Positions 7,906 to 20,133 are shown, numbered from the stretch's first letter. The stretch is DNA of 64,000 nt from Leisingera daeponensis DSM 23529 (GCF_000473145.1 NZ_KI421500.1:1364225-1428224), one strand, 5' to 3'. The notes: generated from the letters alone by a model not told the origin. Translations and numbers: made by a program.

Positions 7906-9267
7906 ATGACGCAAGATATCTTCGGCCAAGACAACAGCCTGACCGATGCAACTGCACAGCAGAACTGGAATGCCGTGCAGATGGGAGTTCTGTCCCACGC
8001 CGCCGCAACCGCGGATCACCTGGGCGCGGTGCTGAAGGCCGCGCCGGAGTTTGCCCTGGCCCATGCGATCAAGGGGTTGTCGCTCTTGATGCTGGGGCGT
8101 TCGGAACTCGTGCCCACAGCGCACGAGGCACTGCGCGATGCCAAGGCCTGTTACGAGGGCGCCCTGCCGCGCGAACGCAAATACGTGGATGCACTGGAAA
8201 ACTGGCTGGCGGGCCGCCCCAGCCTGGCGACCCAGCGGATGGAGGAGGTGCTGGGCGTCTGCCCTGAGGACACCCTGGCGATGAAGCTCAGCCACGGCAT
8301 CCGCTTTATCATGGGCGACCCGGCGGGAATGCGCGCCTCGGTCGAGCGGGTGCTGCCGGCCTATGCCCCGGACCATGCCGGGCGCGGCTACCTCCTGGGC
8401 TGCCATTCCTTTGCGCTGGAAGAGACCGGCGAATATGAGCGCGCCGCCAATGCCGGCCGGCAGGCGCTGTGGATGGCACCGGATGATGCCTGGGGCCTGC
8501 ACTCTGTCGCCCACGTGCATGACATGACCGGCAACGCAAAGGCGGGCCTCGACTGGCTGCACGGCCGCGAGGAGGCCTGGGCGCATTGCAACAACTTCCG
8601 CTATCACGTCTGGTGGCACAAGGCGCTGATGCACCTCGATCTGGGCCAGATGGAGGAGGCGATCACGCTCTATGACACCGAGGTGCGCAAGGACAAGACC
8701 GACGATTACCGCGACATCTCCAACGCCACCTCGCTGCTGATGCGGCTGGAGCTGGAAGGCGTTGACGTGGGCGGCCGCTGGGACGAGCTGGCGAATCTCT
8801 GCGCCGCCCGCACCGAGGACGGCAGCCTGATTTTTGCCGATCTGCACTACCTGCTGGCGCTGACCGGGCACCGCAAGGAGGACGCCCACCGGCTGGTGCA
8901 GCGGATTCACGCCGATGCGGAACGGGGCGGCAGCGAGGCGCGCGCGCGGATGGCGGACCCCGGCTGCGCCGCCGCGGACGGGCTGGAAGCCTTCGGAGAC
9001 GGTCAATACAAGGCTGCTTTCGCGCATTTGTCCGCGGCCCGCGCCACCCTGCAGCTGGCCGGCGGCAGCCATGCGCAACGCGATGTTTTTGAACGCATAA
9101 CTATAGACGCAGGAATCCGCTCAGGCCAGCTTGACGAAGTCGAAACAATCCTTGATGACCGCCGCGCCAGGCGAGGCGGCGCAGAGGACAACTACGCCCT
9201 GGCCCGCCGCACCCTGATTTCCGAGGCCCGGAACCCATCCGGTGCCAAAAGCGTACCTGCCGAGTAA
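7906..9267 (+). CDS. TTC38-type tetratricopeptide-repeat protein
   Basis: A 453-residue cytoplasmic protein with no signal peptide. It resembles the TTC38 family: helical repeats with runs such as ATADHLGAVLKAAPEFALAHAIKGLS, YERAANAGRQALWMAPDDAWGLHSVAHVHDMTG and the HVWWHKALMHLDLGQ segment near residue 230. I start at ATG 7906 because the protein becomes family-like there; an upstream in-frame extension to 7741 covers the palindrome and is atypical. Only 25 bases separate it from opgC, and opgG and opgH follow with ATGA overlaps, so it probably belongs to the glucan operon. TTC38 proteins have no firmly known bacterial role; a scaffolding or regulatory part is inference. Confidence 0.78.
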   Translation: MTQDIFGQDNSLTDATAQQNWNAVQMGVLSHAAATADHLGAVLKAAPEFALAHAIKGLSLLMLGRSELVPTAHEALRDAKACYEGALPRERKYVDALENWLAGRPSLATQRMEEVLGVCPEDTLAMKLSHGIRFIMGDPAGMRASVERVLPAYAPDHAGRGYLLGCHSFALEETGEYERAANAGRQALWMAPDDAWGLHSVAHVHDMTGNAKAGLDWLHGREEAWAHCNNFRYHVWWHKALMHLDLGQMEEAITLYDTEVRKDKTDDYRDISNATSLLMRLELEGVDVGGRWDELANLCAARTEDGSLIFADLHYLLALTGHRKEDAHRLVQRIHADAERGGSEARARMADPGCAAADGLEAFGDGQYKAAFAHLSAARATLQLAGGSHAQRDVFERITIDAGIRSGQLDEVETILDDRRARRGGAEDNYALARRTLISEARNPSGAKSVPAE

Positions 9268-9292
9268 GACCTTCAAGGACCAGAAACCTCAG

Positions 9293-10555
9293 ATGTCCAG
9301 CGTTGCGCCCTTTCCCGGGCCTCAGAAAGATCCTGCTGCCGCCAACCGCGCGGTGCCCCCGCCGCAAACGGCGCAGACGCGGCTGCGCGATCCCCGGCTT
9401 GATTTCTACCGCGGCATCGCAATGTTCATCATTCTGGTGGCGCATATCCCCGGCAACCGCTGGGCCGGCTGGATTCCGGGGCGGTTCGGCTTTACCGACG
9501 CAACCGAAATCTTTGTCTTCTGCTCCGGCATGGCGTCCGCAATTGCCTTCGGCAGCTCCTTCGCCCGCCAGGGCTGGTGGCTCGGCACCGCCCGGGTCGT
9601 CTTCCGCTGCTGGCAGGTCTATTGGGCCCATATCGGGCTGTTCTTCTTCCTCACCGCCTCCATGGCGGCGCTCGATCTCTATGGCGGCTTCGACAAGAGC
9701 TATATCGGCTCCCTGAACCTGCACTGGTTCTTCACCAACACCGTTCAGCAGCTGGTCGGGGTGATGACCCTGACCTACGTGCCGAACTACTTCGACGTGC
9801 TGCCGATGTACCTCGGCGTGCTGGTCCTGCTGCCGCTGATGATGGGGCTGGAAAAAGCTGGGGTCTGGGCGGTGATCGCCGCCAGCGTCCTGATCTGGCT
9901 CAGCGCGAACCCCTATATGATCGGCCTCGGCCCCAATGGCATCTCCTTCCCGGCGGAACCCTGGTCGGAGCGGGAGTGGTTCTTCAACCCGCTCGGCTGG
10001 CAGCTGCTGTTCTTCACCGGCTTTGCCTTCATGAAGGGCTGGCTGCCCGCGCCGCCGGTCTCCAAGGCGCTGGTGATCCTGGCCGCAGCCTTTGTGATTC
10101 TGTCCGCACCGTTCGGGTCCTGGAAGGTCTTCCTCTGGGTGGAAGCGGCGAACAAGGATCTGGCCGCCCTGATCCGCCCGACCTGGGAAATCACCGCGGA
10201 ATGGCGCGAAAAAACCGATTTCGGCCTGCTCCGCTATGCCCACTTCCTGTCGCTGGCTTACCTCGGCTGGGTGGCCGCCGGTGAAGGCGGCAAGCGGCTC
10301 ATTGCCTCCGGCCATTCCCTGGCGGCGCGCACCTGGGCGGTATTGCTGAAACTGATCACCAAGGTCGGCCAGCAATCGCTTGCCGTGTTTGTTTTTTCGA
10401 TGGCGCTGGCCCGTTTCATCGGCTTTGCGCTTGACCAGACCGACCGCGCGGTTATGACCACGGCATTCGCCAACCTGGTCGGCTTTTTCCTAATCATACT
10501 CTGCGCTTACACCGCAGCCTGGTTCAAGTCACAACCTTGGAGAGCCAAGAAATGA
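9293..10555 (+). CDS. opgC: OpgC-family membrane acyltransferase for periplasmic glucans
   Basis: A 420-residue polytopic protein of the acyltransferase-3/OpgC type. After a 30-residue Pro-rich leader comes the signature LDFYRGIAMFIILVAHIPGN (about residues 36-55), then FTDATEIFVFCSGM and about ten membrane segments, with a long periplasmic region near LGPNGISFPAEPWSEREWFFNPLGWQLLF. OpgC proteins add succinyl groups to osmoregulated periplasmic glucans. ATG 9293 is chosen; a GTG at 9242 would overlap the TPR gene. Its stop overlaps the opgG start (ATGA). It precedes opgG/opgH here, an order that differs from the enterobacterial layout. Confidence 0.85.
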   Translation: MSSVAPFPGPQKDPAAANRAVPPPQTAQTRLRDPRLDFYRGIAMFIILVAHIPGNRWAGWIPGRFGFTDATEIFVFCSGMASAIAFGSSFARQGWWLGTARVVFRCWQVYWAHIGLFFFLTASMAALDLYGGFDKSYIGSLNLHWFFTNTVQQLVGVMTLTYVPNYFDVLPMYLGVLVLLPLMMGLEKAGVWAVIAASVLIWLSANPYMIGLGPNGISFPAEPWSEREWFFNPLGWQLLFFTGFAFMKGWLPAPPVSKALVILAAAFVILSAPFGSWKVFLWVEAANKDLAALIRPTWEITAEWREKTDFGLLRYAHFLSLAYLGWVAAGEGGKRLIASGHSLAARTWAVLLKLITKVGQQSLAVFVFSMALARFIGFALDQTDRAVMTTAFANLVGFFLIILCAYTAAWFKSQPWRAKK

Positions 10556-12056
10556 GCTCTTTTTCCCGCCGCTCCTTCCTCGCAGCCGCGCTTGGCAGCA
10601 CCGCTCTGTCCGCCCTGCCGGGGCTGGCGAGCGACCCCGAACCCTTCAGCCGCGATGTGGTGGTGGCCAAGGCCCGCGCGCTCGCCGAGGAGGCCTACGC
10701 CGAACGCCCCACCGTGCCGCAGGATTGGCTGGATCAGTCCTATGACGACTACAAGACCCGCTGGTTCCGCACAAAAGACGCGCTGTGGTCCCGGACGGAT
10801 CGCAGCTACAACGTCGATTTCTTCCTGCCGGGCCTCTATTTCCCGCGCGCCATCCAGATCAACACGGTGACTGACGGGCTGTCCAGCCGGGTGCCCTTCG
10901 ACCTGTCGCTGTTCGACAAATCCGACAAGGCCCCCGAACTGACCACCGAGGGCGACCTCGGCTATTCCGGCCTGCGGCTGCGCACCGAACTGTCCGAACC
11001 CGGCAAGAAGACCGAGTTCTGCGTCTTTCAGGGCGCCAGCTACTTCCGCGCGATCGGCATCGGCAACGCCTACGGCCAATCCGCGCGCGGTCTGGCCCTG
11101 AAAACCGCCGACCCCGAGGGGGAGGAGTTTCCGGAGTTCATCGAATTCTGGCTGGAGGCCCCTGCCCCGGGCCAGCACCACATGGTGGTGCATGCGCTGA
11201 TGGATTCGCCCTCCGTCACCGGCGCCTACCGCTTCACCATCACCCCCGGCAGCAGCACGGTGATGGATGTCGAGGCGACGCTCTTTGCCCGCGAAGAACT
11301 GAGCCACGCAGGCCTGGCGCCGCTCACCTCCATGTTCCTGTTCGACGCCAAGAACCGCCACGACTTCGACGACTTCCGCCCGGCGGTGCATGACACGGAC
11401 GGGCTGCTGGTGCAGAACGGCAATGGCGAGACCCTGTGGCGGCCGCTGTCCAACCCGAAACGCCTGCAGATTTCTTCTTTCGTCGACGAGAATCCGCGCG
11501 GCTTCGGCCTGATGCAGCGCGCCCGCAAGCTGTCAGACTTCAACGACCTCGAAGCCTTCTATCACAAGCGTCCCTGCCTTTGGGTCGAACCCCAGGAGGA
11601 CTGGGGCAAGGGGGCCGTCACGCTGGTGGAAATTCCGGCGGACAAGGAAATCTACGACAACATCGTGGCCTACTGGCGCCCGCGTGAACCCTACGCCGCC
11701 GGAAGCGAGGTCAATCTCACCTACCGGCTCACCTGGGGCAGCGAACCGGCGCTGCCGCTGCCGCGGGCGCTGTCCACCGCCGAGGGCGCGCGGATCTTCG
11801 GCGGCCCGGGCCGGATCATCACCATCGACTTTGAGTCGCACCCGCTGCTCGATGGCGATCCGGAGGCCCTTGACGTCTACATCCACTCTCCCCATGTCGC
11901 GACCAGCGAAGGCGTGCTGCAGCGCAACCCGGAAACCGGCGGACTGCGGCTGGCCTTCAACTTTGATCCTGGCGATCAGGATCACATCGAACTTCGCGCC
12001 CAGCTCAGGAAAGACGGCAGCCCCGCTTCCGAGGTCTGGCTTTACAGGTGGACCGC

Positions 12057-12060
<4 letters not shown>
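10552..12060 (+). CDS. opgG: OpgG/OpgD glucan biosynthesis protein, Tat signal
   Basis: A 502-residue periplasmic protein. SRRSFLAAALG (residues 5-15) gives a twin-arginine signal, as in OpgD, while the body follows the common MdoG/OpgG domain: AYAERPTVPQDWLDQSYDDY, the NVDFFLPGLYF strand, VFQGASYFRAIGIGNAYGQSARG, then LTSMFLFDAKNRHDFDDFRP and FWRP-like C-terminal strands in the immunoglobulin-like part. The length is close to E. coli OpgG (about 510). The family acts on the growing beta-glucan in the periplasm, with recent work indicating glucanase-type activity. The start at 10552 is fixed by the ATGA overlap with opgC; its stop overlaps opgH likewise. Confidence 0.88.
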
Positions 12061-13934
<1,874 letters not shown>

Positions 13935-13964
13935 GCCCGCGGCCAAGCGGCTCCCGCGCCCGCA

Positions 13965-13991
13965 GGGTGCCCCGGCTGCGCCGGGACACCC
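13965..13991. terminator. hairpin between convergent opgH and rhodanese genes
   Basis: GGGTG-C-CCCGGC, loop TGC, GCCGGG-A-CACCC: an 11-pair stem with one internal mismatch, 31 bases after the opgH stop. No T-run on either strand. It probably ends the opg transcript, assisted. Confidence 0.5.
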
Positions 13992-14128
13992 TTGGCAGCC
14001 TTGGGCCCGGCACCGCGCTGATGCGCGGTGCGGCCTGCGACCCTCGCCAGGGCGGATCTGGACCCCGCCCCCGCATCAGCAGACCTGCCGCCGCCAGGGC
14101 GTCAGCGCGCGCGCCTTCAGGGCTGCTG

Positions 14129-14602
14129 TCATCCTTGCCACCGCGCCACCGGCAGGTTGCCCGCGATCCAGCCCGGCCCCGCGGCAGAGCCCAGCATACC
14201 TTCGGGCACATCGATCACATTCGTGAAACCCGCCTCTGCCAGCGCCAGCGTCAGCCGCGCCGAACGCACCCCGCGGGCGCAAATCAGCGCCACCGGCACC
14301 GTGCGGTCCGGCCCCGCCACCGCCTGCAGGGCCGCGATGAAATCCGCGCGCCGCATGTCGATCTGATGGCTGCCCGCCGGCACCCCCGACGCGCGCCATT
14401 CCTGCGGGGTGCGGATATCCACCAGGATGATGCCGCCGTCCCGGGCCGCCGCAAACGCCTCTGCCGCCGTCAGCCGCGGCTGATCATGCGCGGGCGGCTG
14501 GCGGCGGTGCCACCAGTAGCCAAAGCCGCCGGCCGCCGCGGCCCCGCCCAGCAGCATCAGCCGCCGCGTCAGGTTTGGTTTGTCCGCCTCTGTACCGGGC
14601 AT
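14129..14602 (-). CDS. membrane-anchored rhodanese-domain protein
   Basis: A 157-residue protein starting at 14602, preceded by GGAGGCGAG. After a short charged start (PNLTRRLMLLGG) comes one hydrophobic helix (residues 13-32, rich in Ala/Gly), then a single rhodanese domain: LTAAEAFAAARDGGIILVDIRTPQEW and the active-site loop ICARGVRSARL with the catalytic cysteine. It probably handles sulfane sulfur at the periplasmic face or membrane. It is transcribed convergently to opgH and divergently from the Mrp operon, so it stands alone. The substrate is unknown. Confidence 0.8.
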   Translation of the reverse strand: MPGTEADKPNLTRRLMLLGGAAAAGGFGYWWHRRQPPAHDQPRLTAAEAFAAARDGGIILVDIRTPQEWRASGVPAGSHQIDMRRADFIAALQAVAGPDRTVPVALICARGVRSARLTLALAEAGFTNVIDVPEGMLGSAAGPGWIAGNLPVARWQG

Positions 14603-14883
14603 CTCGCCTCCGCTGTTGGGTTTGCCACCGCTGAACTGCACTCCTGCCCCAGATTTAGCAGCTTGGCAGCCGCCAATCACCAGAAATGGCCAGCTTAGGC
14701 CAGTCAAGTTCTTGTTATTGCGCGCAAGCCGCCCAAATATAGGCGCAACAATCGTACCAATTCTGCCCCGGAGCTGCGGCATTCTTACAGTATCCGGGGC
14801 GGCGGGGGTGGTTCTGTGCTGAAAAATTGCTTAGCACTGGACTAAAAAAATATCGACGCGCCAACCCGACAGGAGACCTGCAC

Positions 14884-17745
14884 GTGTCCCTATTCCTGAT
14901 TGCGGCCCTGCCCTTTCTCGGAGCCGTCTTTCCAGCGCTGTTAATCCGCGCCGGACGCAATGCCGCTGCTTCGGCCGCCGGGCTGACCACGTTCCTCGCC
15001 TTTACCGGGCTGATGCTGCATATCCCCGCCATCTTCCGCGGCGAGACGGTCTTTGCCGCCGTGGACTGGCTGCCCGCCCTTGGCCTCAACGCCCATTTCT
15101 TCCTCGACGGGCTGGGATTCCTGTTTGCGGCGATGATCCTTGGCATCGGCCTCCTGATCATCCTCTACGCCCGTTTCTACCTGTCGCGCGAAGACCCGAT
15201 GGGCCAGTTCTACAGCTACCTGCTGCTGTTCCAGGGCGCTATGGTTGGCATCGTTCTGTCCGACAACATCCTGCTTCTGCTGGTATTCTGGGAGCTTACC
15301 TCGCTCAGCTCCTTCCTGCTGATCGGCTATTGGAAGCACCTGCCAGAAGGCCGCCAGGGCGCCCGCATGGCGCTGGCCGTGACCGGCTCCGGCGGGCTGG
15401 CGATGATCGCGGGGATGCTGCTGCTGGGCCATATCGCAGGGTCCTATGACCTCAGCGTGATCCTGCAAAACAAGGAGGCTATTCAGGCCTCGCCCCTGTA
15501 TCTGCCCGCGCTGATCCTGATCCTGATCGGAGCCTTCACCAAATCGGCGCAGTTCCCCTTCCACTTCTGGCTGCCGCACGCGATGGCAGCGCCGACGCCG
15601 GTGTCGGCCTATCTGCACTCCGCCACCATGGTGAAGGCCGGCCTGTTCCTGATGGCCCGCCTCTGGCCGGTTCTGGCCGGCACGCCTGAATGGTTCTACA
15701 TCGTTGCCACCACCGGCCTTGTCACCATGCTGCTGGGCGCTGTGATTGCGCTGTTCAAGGACGACCTCAAGGCGCTCTTGGCGTTTTCCACCGTCAGCCA
15801 CCTCGGCCTCATCACCATGCTCCTGGGGTTCGGGACCAAATTCGCCGCGGTGGCGGCTGTCTTTCACATCATCAACCACGCGACCTTCAAGGCGGCGCTG
15901 TTCATGACCGCGGGCATTGTCGACCATGAGGCAGGCACCCGCGATATCAAACGGCTCGGCGGGTTGCGCCACCTGATGCCCGTCACCTTCACCATCGGCA
16001 CGGTGGCGGCGCTGTCGATGGCGGGCGTCCCCCCGCTGAACGGCTTCCTGTCCAAGGAGATGATGCTGGAGGAGGCCTCGCACACCCTCTGGAACGGCTC
16101 GCACCTGATCGTGCCCGCGCTGGTGACCGCGGCGGCTGTGTTCTCGGCGGCCTATTCCTTCCGCTTCATCGCCCATGTCTTCCTTGGACCCAAGCGCGAG
16201 GATTACCCCGGCCACCCGCATGACCCCAACACCGGCATGTGGGTAGGCCCTGCCTTCCTGGTGCTGCTGGTGGTGCTGATCGGCCTTGCCTCTGCCAAGA
16301 TCGCTGGCCCGATGGTGGCCACCGCCGCCAGCGCGGTGATCGGCGGAGAGAAACTGCCCTATTACTCGCTCAAGCTGTGGCACGGGCTGACCCCGGCGCT
16401 TTATATGTCGATCGCTGCGGTGATCGGCGGTGCGGTGCTGCTGGCGCTGCACAAGCCGCTGGCCCGCGCCTGGGACGCGGCCCCGCGGCCCGAGGCCAAG
16501 GTGATCTTCGAGGGCCTTATCGGCGCCTTCACCCGCCTCAGCCAGGCAGTGACCGGCGGCCTGCACAACGGCGCCCTCACCCGGTATTCCGCGGTGATGG
16601 TCGCCTTCACCGTGGTGATCGCCTACCTGGCCTATCGCGGCGGCACCCTGGGCGCGCCGACGCGCGCCTTGCAACAGCCCGGCCTGCTGCCCGTGACCGG
16701 CTGGTTCGCTCTGGTGGTGGCCACGCTGTTCATCGTGGTGAAGCACCGCAACCGGCTGCTGGCGCTGGTGCTGATCGGCGTGGTGGGCCTGGTGGTGTCG
16801 ATGTCGTTCAACTACCTCTCAGCACCGGACCTGGCGCTGACCCAGATCTCGGTCGAGGTGGTGACCATCATCCTGATGCTGCTGGCACTGAACTTCATGC
16901 CCAAGGAAACCCCGGCCGAAACCCCGGTGCTGACCCGTGTGCGCGACGGCGCGATTTCGGTGGTCGCGGGGCTTGGCGCGGGCGGGCTGATCTATGCGCT
17001 CCTGATGCGCGACTTTGCCTTCCCGACGATATCGGACTTCCATCTCGCCAACTCCTACAAGGGCGGCGGCGGCACCAACGTGGTGAACGTGATCCTGGTC
17101 GACTTCCGCGGTTATGACACCTTTGGCGAGATCATCGTGCTGGGGATCGCCGCCATGGTGATCTTTGCCCTGACCGAGGCGGTGCTGGGCTCCCGCGTGC
17201 GCGCCTACCTTCTGAACCGCGAGCCGGATTCGCCGCGGGCGGGCGACAGCCACCCGCTGATGATGGTGGTGGCAACCCGGGTGATGATGCCGCTGGCGCT
17301 GATGGTGGCCGCCTATATCTTCTTCCGCGGCCACAACCTGCCGGGCGGCGGCTTCATCGCGGGGCTGGTCGCGGCAATTGCGATCATCATGCAATACATG
17401 GCCTCGGGCTTTGCGTGGGCGACCGAGCGGCAGCGCTACCCCTACCACGCCATCATCGGCTCCGGCGTGCTGATCGCCGCCGCCACCGGCATGGGCGCCT
17501 GGTTCAACGGGATGCCGTTCCTGACCAGCGCCTTCGGCTACATCCACTGGCCGCCGCTGGAGGAGTTCGAATGGGCCACCGCCGCGCTCTTTGACCTTGG
17601 CGTCTTCCTGGCGGTGGTCGGCGCGGTGCTCTTGGCGCTGGAAAGCCTGTCGCGCTTTGCCTGGCAGCCGGGCATCAGCTCTGAACACGCGATGGACATC
17701 AACCCGGCCCGCGAGGACGCGGCCAAGACCGGGACGGAGGGATAA
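14884..17745 (+). CDS. mnhA: Mrp Na+/H+ antiporter subunit A with fused B domain
   Basis: A 953-residue membrane protein. I chose GTG 14884 because AGGAGA (14871-14876) is seven bases upstream; an earlier in-frame start at 14827 lacks one. It contains the ND5-like proton channel (LLLLVFWELTSLSSFLLIGYW near residue 140, PFHFWLPHAMAAPTPVSAYLHSA near 230, SHLGLITMLLG), then MbhD/E-like segments, and from about residue 790 an MnhB domain (MVVATRVMMPLALM, FFRGHNLPGGGF). The A/B fusion matches the rhizobial PhaAB arrangement. Together with C-G it forms the multi-subunit cation/proton antiporter for pH and sodium tolerance. Two bases separate it from mnhC. Confidence 0.93.
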   Translation: MSLFLIAALPFLGAVFPALLIRAGRNAAASAAGLTTFLAFTGLMLHIPAIFRGETVFAAVDWLPALGLNAHFFLDGLGFLFAAMILGIGLLIILYARFYLSREDPMGQFYSYLLLFQGAMVGIVLSDNILLLLVFWELTSLSSFLLIGYWKHLPEGRQGARMALAVTGSGGLAMIAGMLLLGHIAGSYDLSVILQNKEAIQASPLYLPALILILIGAFTKSAQFPFHFWLPHAMAAPTPVSAYLHSATMVKAGLFLMARLWPVLAGTPEWFYIVATTGLVTMLLGAVIALFKDDLKALLAFSTVSHLGLITMLLGFGTKFAAVAAVFHIINHATFKAALFMTAGIVDHEAGTRDIKRLGGLRHLMPVTFTIGTVAALSMAGVPPLNGFLSKEMMLEEASHTLWNGSHLIVPALVTAAAVFSAAYSFRFIAHVFLGPKREDYPGHPHDPNTGMWVGPAFLVLLVVLIGLASAKIAGPMVATAASAVIGGEKLPYYSLKLWHGLTPALYMSIAAVIGGAVLLALHKPLARAWDAAPRPEAKVIFEGLIGAFTRLSQAVTGGLHNGALTRYSAVMVAFTVVIAYLAYRGGTLGAPTRALQQPGLLPVTGWFALVVATLFIVVKHRNRLLALVLIGVVGLVVSMSFNYLSAPDLALTQISVEVVTIILMLLALNFMPKETPAETPVLTRVRDGAISVVAGLGAGGLIYALLMRDFAFPTISDFHLANSYKGGGGTNVVNVILVDFRGYDTFGEIIVLGIAAMVIFALTEAVLGSRVRAYLLNREPDSPRAGDSHPLMMVVATRVMMPLALMVAAYIFFRGHNLPGGGFIAGLVAAIAIIMQYMASGFAWATERQRYPYHAIIGSGVLIAAATGMGAWFNGMPFLTSAFGYIHWPPLEEFEWATAALFDLGVFLAVVGAVLLALESLSRFAWQPGISSEHAMDINPAREDAAKTGTEG

Positions 17746-17747
17746 GC

Positions 17748-18101
17748 ATGGAACTTCTCGTCGCCTCGGCCGTGGGCATCCTGACTGCGGCCGGCATCTA
17801 TCTGATCCTGCGCCGCCGCAGCTTCCCGGTGATCCTCGGCCTGTCGCTGATCACCTATGCGGTGAACGTCTTCCTGTTTGCCTCCGGGCGGCTGATGACC
17901 GCCGCCCCCCCGATCCTCAACAAATACGAGGAGGTCGCCTATACCGATCCGCTGCCGCAGGCGCTGGTGCTGACCGCCATCGTGATCTCCTTCGGCATGA
18001 CCGCGGTGGTGGTGATGATCGCGCTGGGGGCCTTCCTGTCCTCGCGCGATGACCGCACCGCTCTGCCCGCTGAGGCAGAAGGCGCAGGAGAGGACGCATG
18101 A
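17748..18101 (+). CDS. mnhC: Mrp antiporter subunit C
   Basis: A 117-residue NuoK-like protein with three membrane helices. Family motifs are GIYLILRRRSFPVILGLSLITYAVN and DPLPQALVLTAIVISFGMTA. Length is normal for MnhC. It starts two bases after mnhA and its stop overlaps mnhD (ATGATG). Confidence 0.92.
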   Translation: MELLVASAVGILTAAGIYLILRRRSFPVILGLSLITYAVNVFLFASGRLMTAAPPILNKYEEVAYTDPLPQALVLTAIVISFGMTAVVVMIALGAFLSSRDDRTALPAEAEGAGEDA

Positions 18102-19639
18102 TGCAGCACCTTCTGATCGCGCCGGTGGTGCTGCCTGCCCTGGTTGCGCCGTTCATCATCATGGTGCTGCGCCACCACCTGGACCTGCAGCGGATTTTCT
18201 CGGTCGCCAGTGCGGTGCTGCTGGCCGGCGTGACCCTGGCCCTGGCCGCCCAGGCGGCGGACGGAACCGTCAAGGTCTATGAACTCGGCGACTGGCCCGC
18301 GCCATTCGGCATCGTGCTGGTGCTGGACCGGCTGTCGGGCATGATGATCGTGCTCACCTCGCTCTTGGCGCTGCCGGTGCTGCTTTACGCCATCGGGTCG
18401 GGCTGGGACACCCGCGGCAGCAACTTCCACGCGCTGTTCCAGTTCCAGCTGATGGGCATCATGGGCGCCTTCCTGACCGGCGACGCCTTCAACCTTTTCG
18501 TTTTCTTCGAGGTGCTGCTGATCGCCTCCTACGGGCTGATGATCCACTCCGGCGGCACCCGCCGGTTTCAGGCCGGCGTCCAGTACGTGGTGTTCAACCT
18601 TCTTGGCTCCACTTTGTTCCTGTTCGCGCTTGGCACGCTTTATGCGGTGACCGGCACGCTGAACATGGCCGACCTCGCCGTGAAGGTCGCGCAGATCCCG
18701 GCGGAGGATACCGCCCTGCTGCGGGCGGGCGCGGTGATGCTGTTGCTGGTCTTTGCCATCAAGGCGGCGCTGCTGCCGCTGCATTTCTGGCTGCCCTCGG
18801 CCTATGCCAACGCGCCGATGCCGGTGGCGGCGCTGTTTGCCATCATGACCAAGGTCGGCGCCTATTCGATCCTGCGCATGTACACGCTGGTGTTCGGCCC
18901 CGAGGTCGAGGCCACCGCCGGGCTGACCGAATACTGGCTGCTGCCCGCCGCGCTGCTGACGCTGATTGCCGGCGCGGTCGGTGTGCTGGGATCCAACAAG
19001 ATCGGCCGCCTGGCCGCCTTTGGCGCCATTGCCTCGATGGGCACGCTGCTGATCGCGGTGTCGCTGTTCACCCAGACCGCCACCGCCGCCGCGCTCTACT
19101 ACCTGGTGCATTCCACCCTGGCCGCGGCGCTGCTGTTCCTGGTCGCCGACCTGGTGATGGAGCGGCAGGGCGGCTGGATCATGCCGCAGCTGCCGATGCC
19201 GCAGACCGGGCTGATCTCGGCGCTTTTCTTTGCTGCCGCCATCGCGCTGGCGGGGATGCCGCCGCTGTCGGGATTCCTGGGCAAGCTGCTGGTGCTGGAT
19301 GCCACCCGCGGCTCTGAGCTTGCCACCTGGATCTGGGCGGTGATCCTGACCGGCTCGCTGATCACCATCATCGGCATGGCGCGCGCAGGCTCGCTGCTGT
19401 TCTGGAAGGGCCACGGCCTGCCGAAGGAGAACACCGGCACCAGCGCCGAACCGCCGCAGGAGTCCCTTGCAGCCCGGCCCGCGCATCTGCCGTTTGTGGC
19501 CTGCTTCGGGCTGCTGGCGGGGCTGGTGGCGCTCACAGTGTTTGCGGGACCTGCCACCCGCTATGCCGAGGCAACCGCAGCGCAGCTCTTTGCGCCTGAG
19601 GCCTATATCGGTACCGTGCTTGGGGAGGAGGCGAAATGA
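18098..19639 (+). CDS. mnhD: Mrp antiporter subunit D
   Basis: A 513-residue ND2/ND4-like antiporter subunit with about 14 membrane helices. Recognisable segments are GDAFNLFVFFEVLLIASYGLM (near residue 130), the channel helix AIKAALLPLHFWLPSAYANAPMPVAA (with the conserved Lys, near 225), NKIGRLAAFGAIASMG and MPPLSGFLGKLLVL. Start choice follows the ATGA overlap with mnhC; a second ATG lies one codon on. It provides a proton path in the Mrp complex. The stop overlaps mnhE. Confidence 0.93.
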   Translation: MMQHLLIAPVVLPALVAPFIIMVLRHHLDLQRIFSVASAVLLAGVTLALAAQAADGTVKVYELGDWPAPFGIVLVLDRLSGMMIVLTSLLALPVLLYAIGSGWDTRGSNFHALFQFQLMGIMGAFLTGDAFNLFVFFEVLLIASYGLMIHSGGTRRFQAGVQYVVFNLLGSTLFLFALGTLYAVTGTLNMADLAVKVAQIPAEDTALLRAGAVMLLLVFAIKAALLPLHFWLPSAYANAPMPVAALFAIMTKVGAYSILRMYTLVFGPEVEATAGLTEYWLLPAALLTLIAGAVGVLGSNKIGRLAAFGAIASMGTLLIAVSLFTQTATAAALYYLVHSTLAAALLFLVADLVMERQGGWIMPQLPMPQTGLISALFFAAAIALAGMPPLSGFLGKLLVLDATRGSELATWIWAVILTGSLITIIGMARAGSLLFWKGHGLPKENTGTSAEPPQESLAARPAHLPFVACFGLLAGLVALTVFAGPATRYAEATAAQLFAPEAYIGTVLGEEAK

Positions 19640-20133
19640 AACTGTTCCAGCGGCTGCTGCCGCACCCCTATCTCACGCTGCTGCTGACCCTCACCTGGCT
19701 GCTGCTGGTCAACGGTTGGTCGCTGAACTCGCTGCTCTTCGGCTTCATGCTGGGGGTTCTGATCCCGTTTTTCACCCAGCCCTACTGGCCCAACCGGCCG
19801 CGGCTCAGCAAACCGCTGAAGATCGCGGAATACATCCTTGTCGTGCTGATGGACATCGTGCAGGCCAATATCATCGTCGCCCGCATCGTTCTGTTCAAAC
19901 CCAATGCCGACCGCCGCCCCAACTGGATCACCATCCCGCTGGACCTGAAAACGCCCGAGGCGATCACCGCCCTGGCCGGCACCATCACCATGACGCCGGG
20001 CACCCTGTCGGCGGATATCTCGGACGCGGGCCACGCCCTGCTGGTTCACTGCCTGGACGCGCCCGACCCGGACGCGGTGCGCGACGAGATCAAACAGCGC
20101 TATGAGCGCCGGCTGATGGAGATCTTCGAATGA
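19636..20133 (+). CDS. mnhE: Mrp antiporter subunit E
   Basis: A 165-residue protein with two or three N-terminal membrane helices and a cytoplasmic C-terminal part carrying TMTPGTLSADISDAGHALLVHCLD, the MnhE signature. ATGA overlaps join it to mnhD and mnhF. It is needed for assembly and activity of Mrp complexes in characterised homologues. Confidence 0.92.
   Translation: MKLFQRLLPHPYLTLLLTLTWLLLVNGWSLNSLLFGFMLGVLIPFFTQPYWPNRPRLSKPLKIAEYILVVLMDIVQANIIVARIVLFKPNADRRPNWITIPLDLKTPEAITALAGTITMTPGTLSADISDAGHALLVHCLDAPDPDAVRDEIKQRYERRLMEIFE

Noticed and set aside
14941..16746. Minus-strand open frame of about 600 codons opposite mnhA
   Set aside because: Composition is Gln/His/Gly/Arg-rich with no recognisable domain; opposite a complete MrpA.
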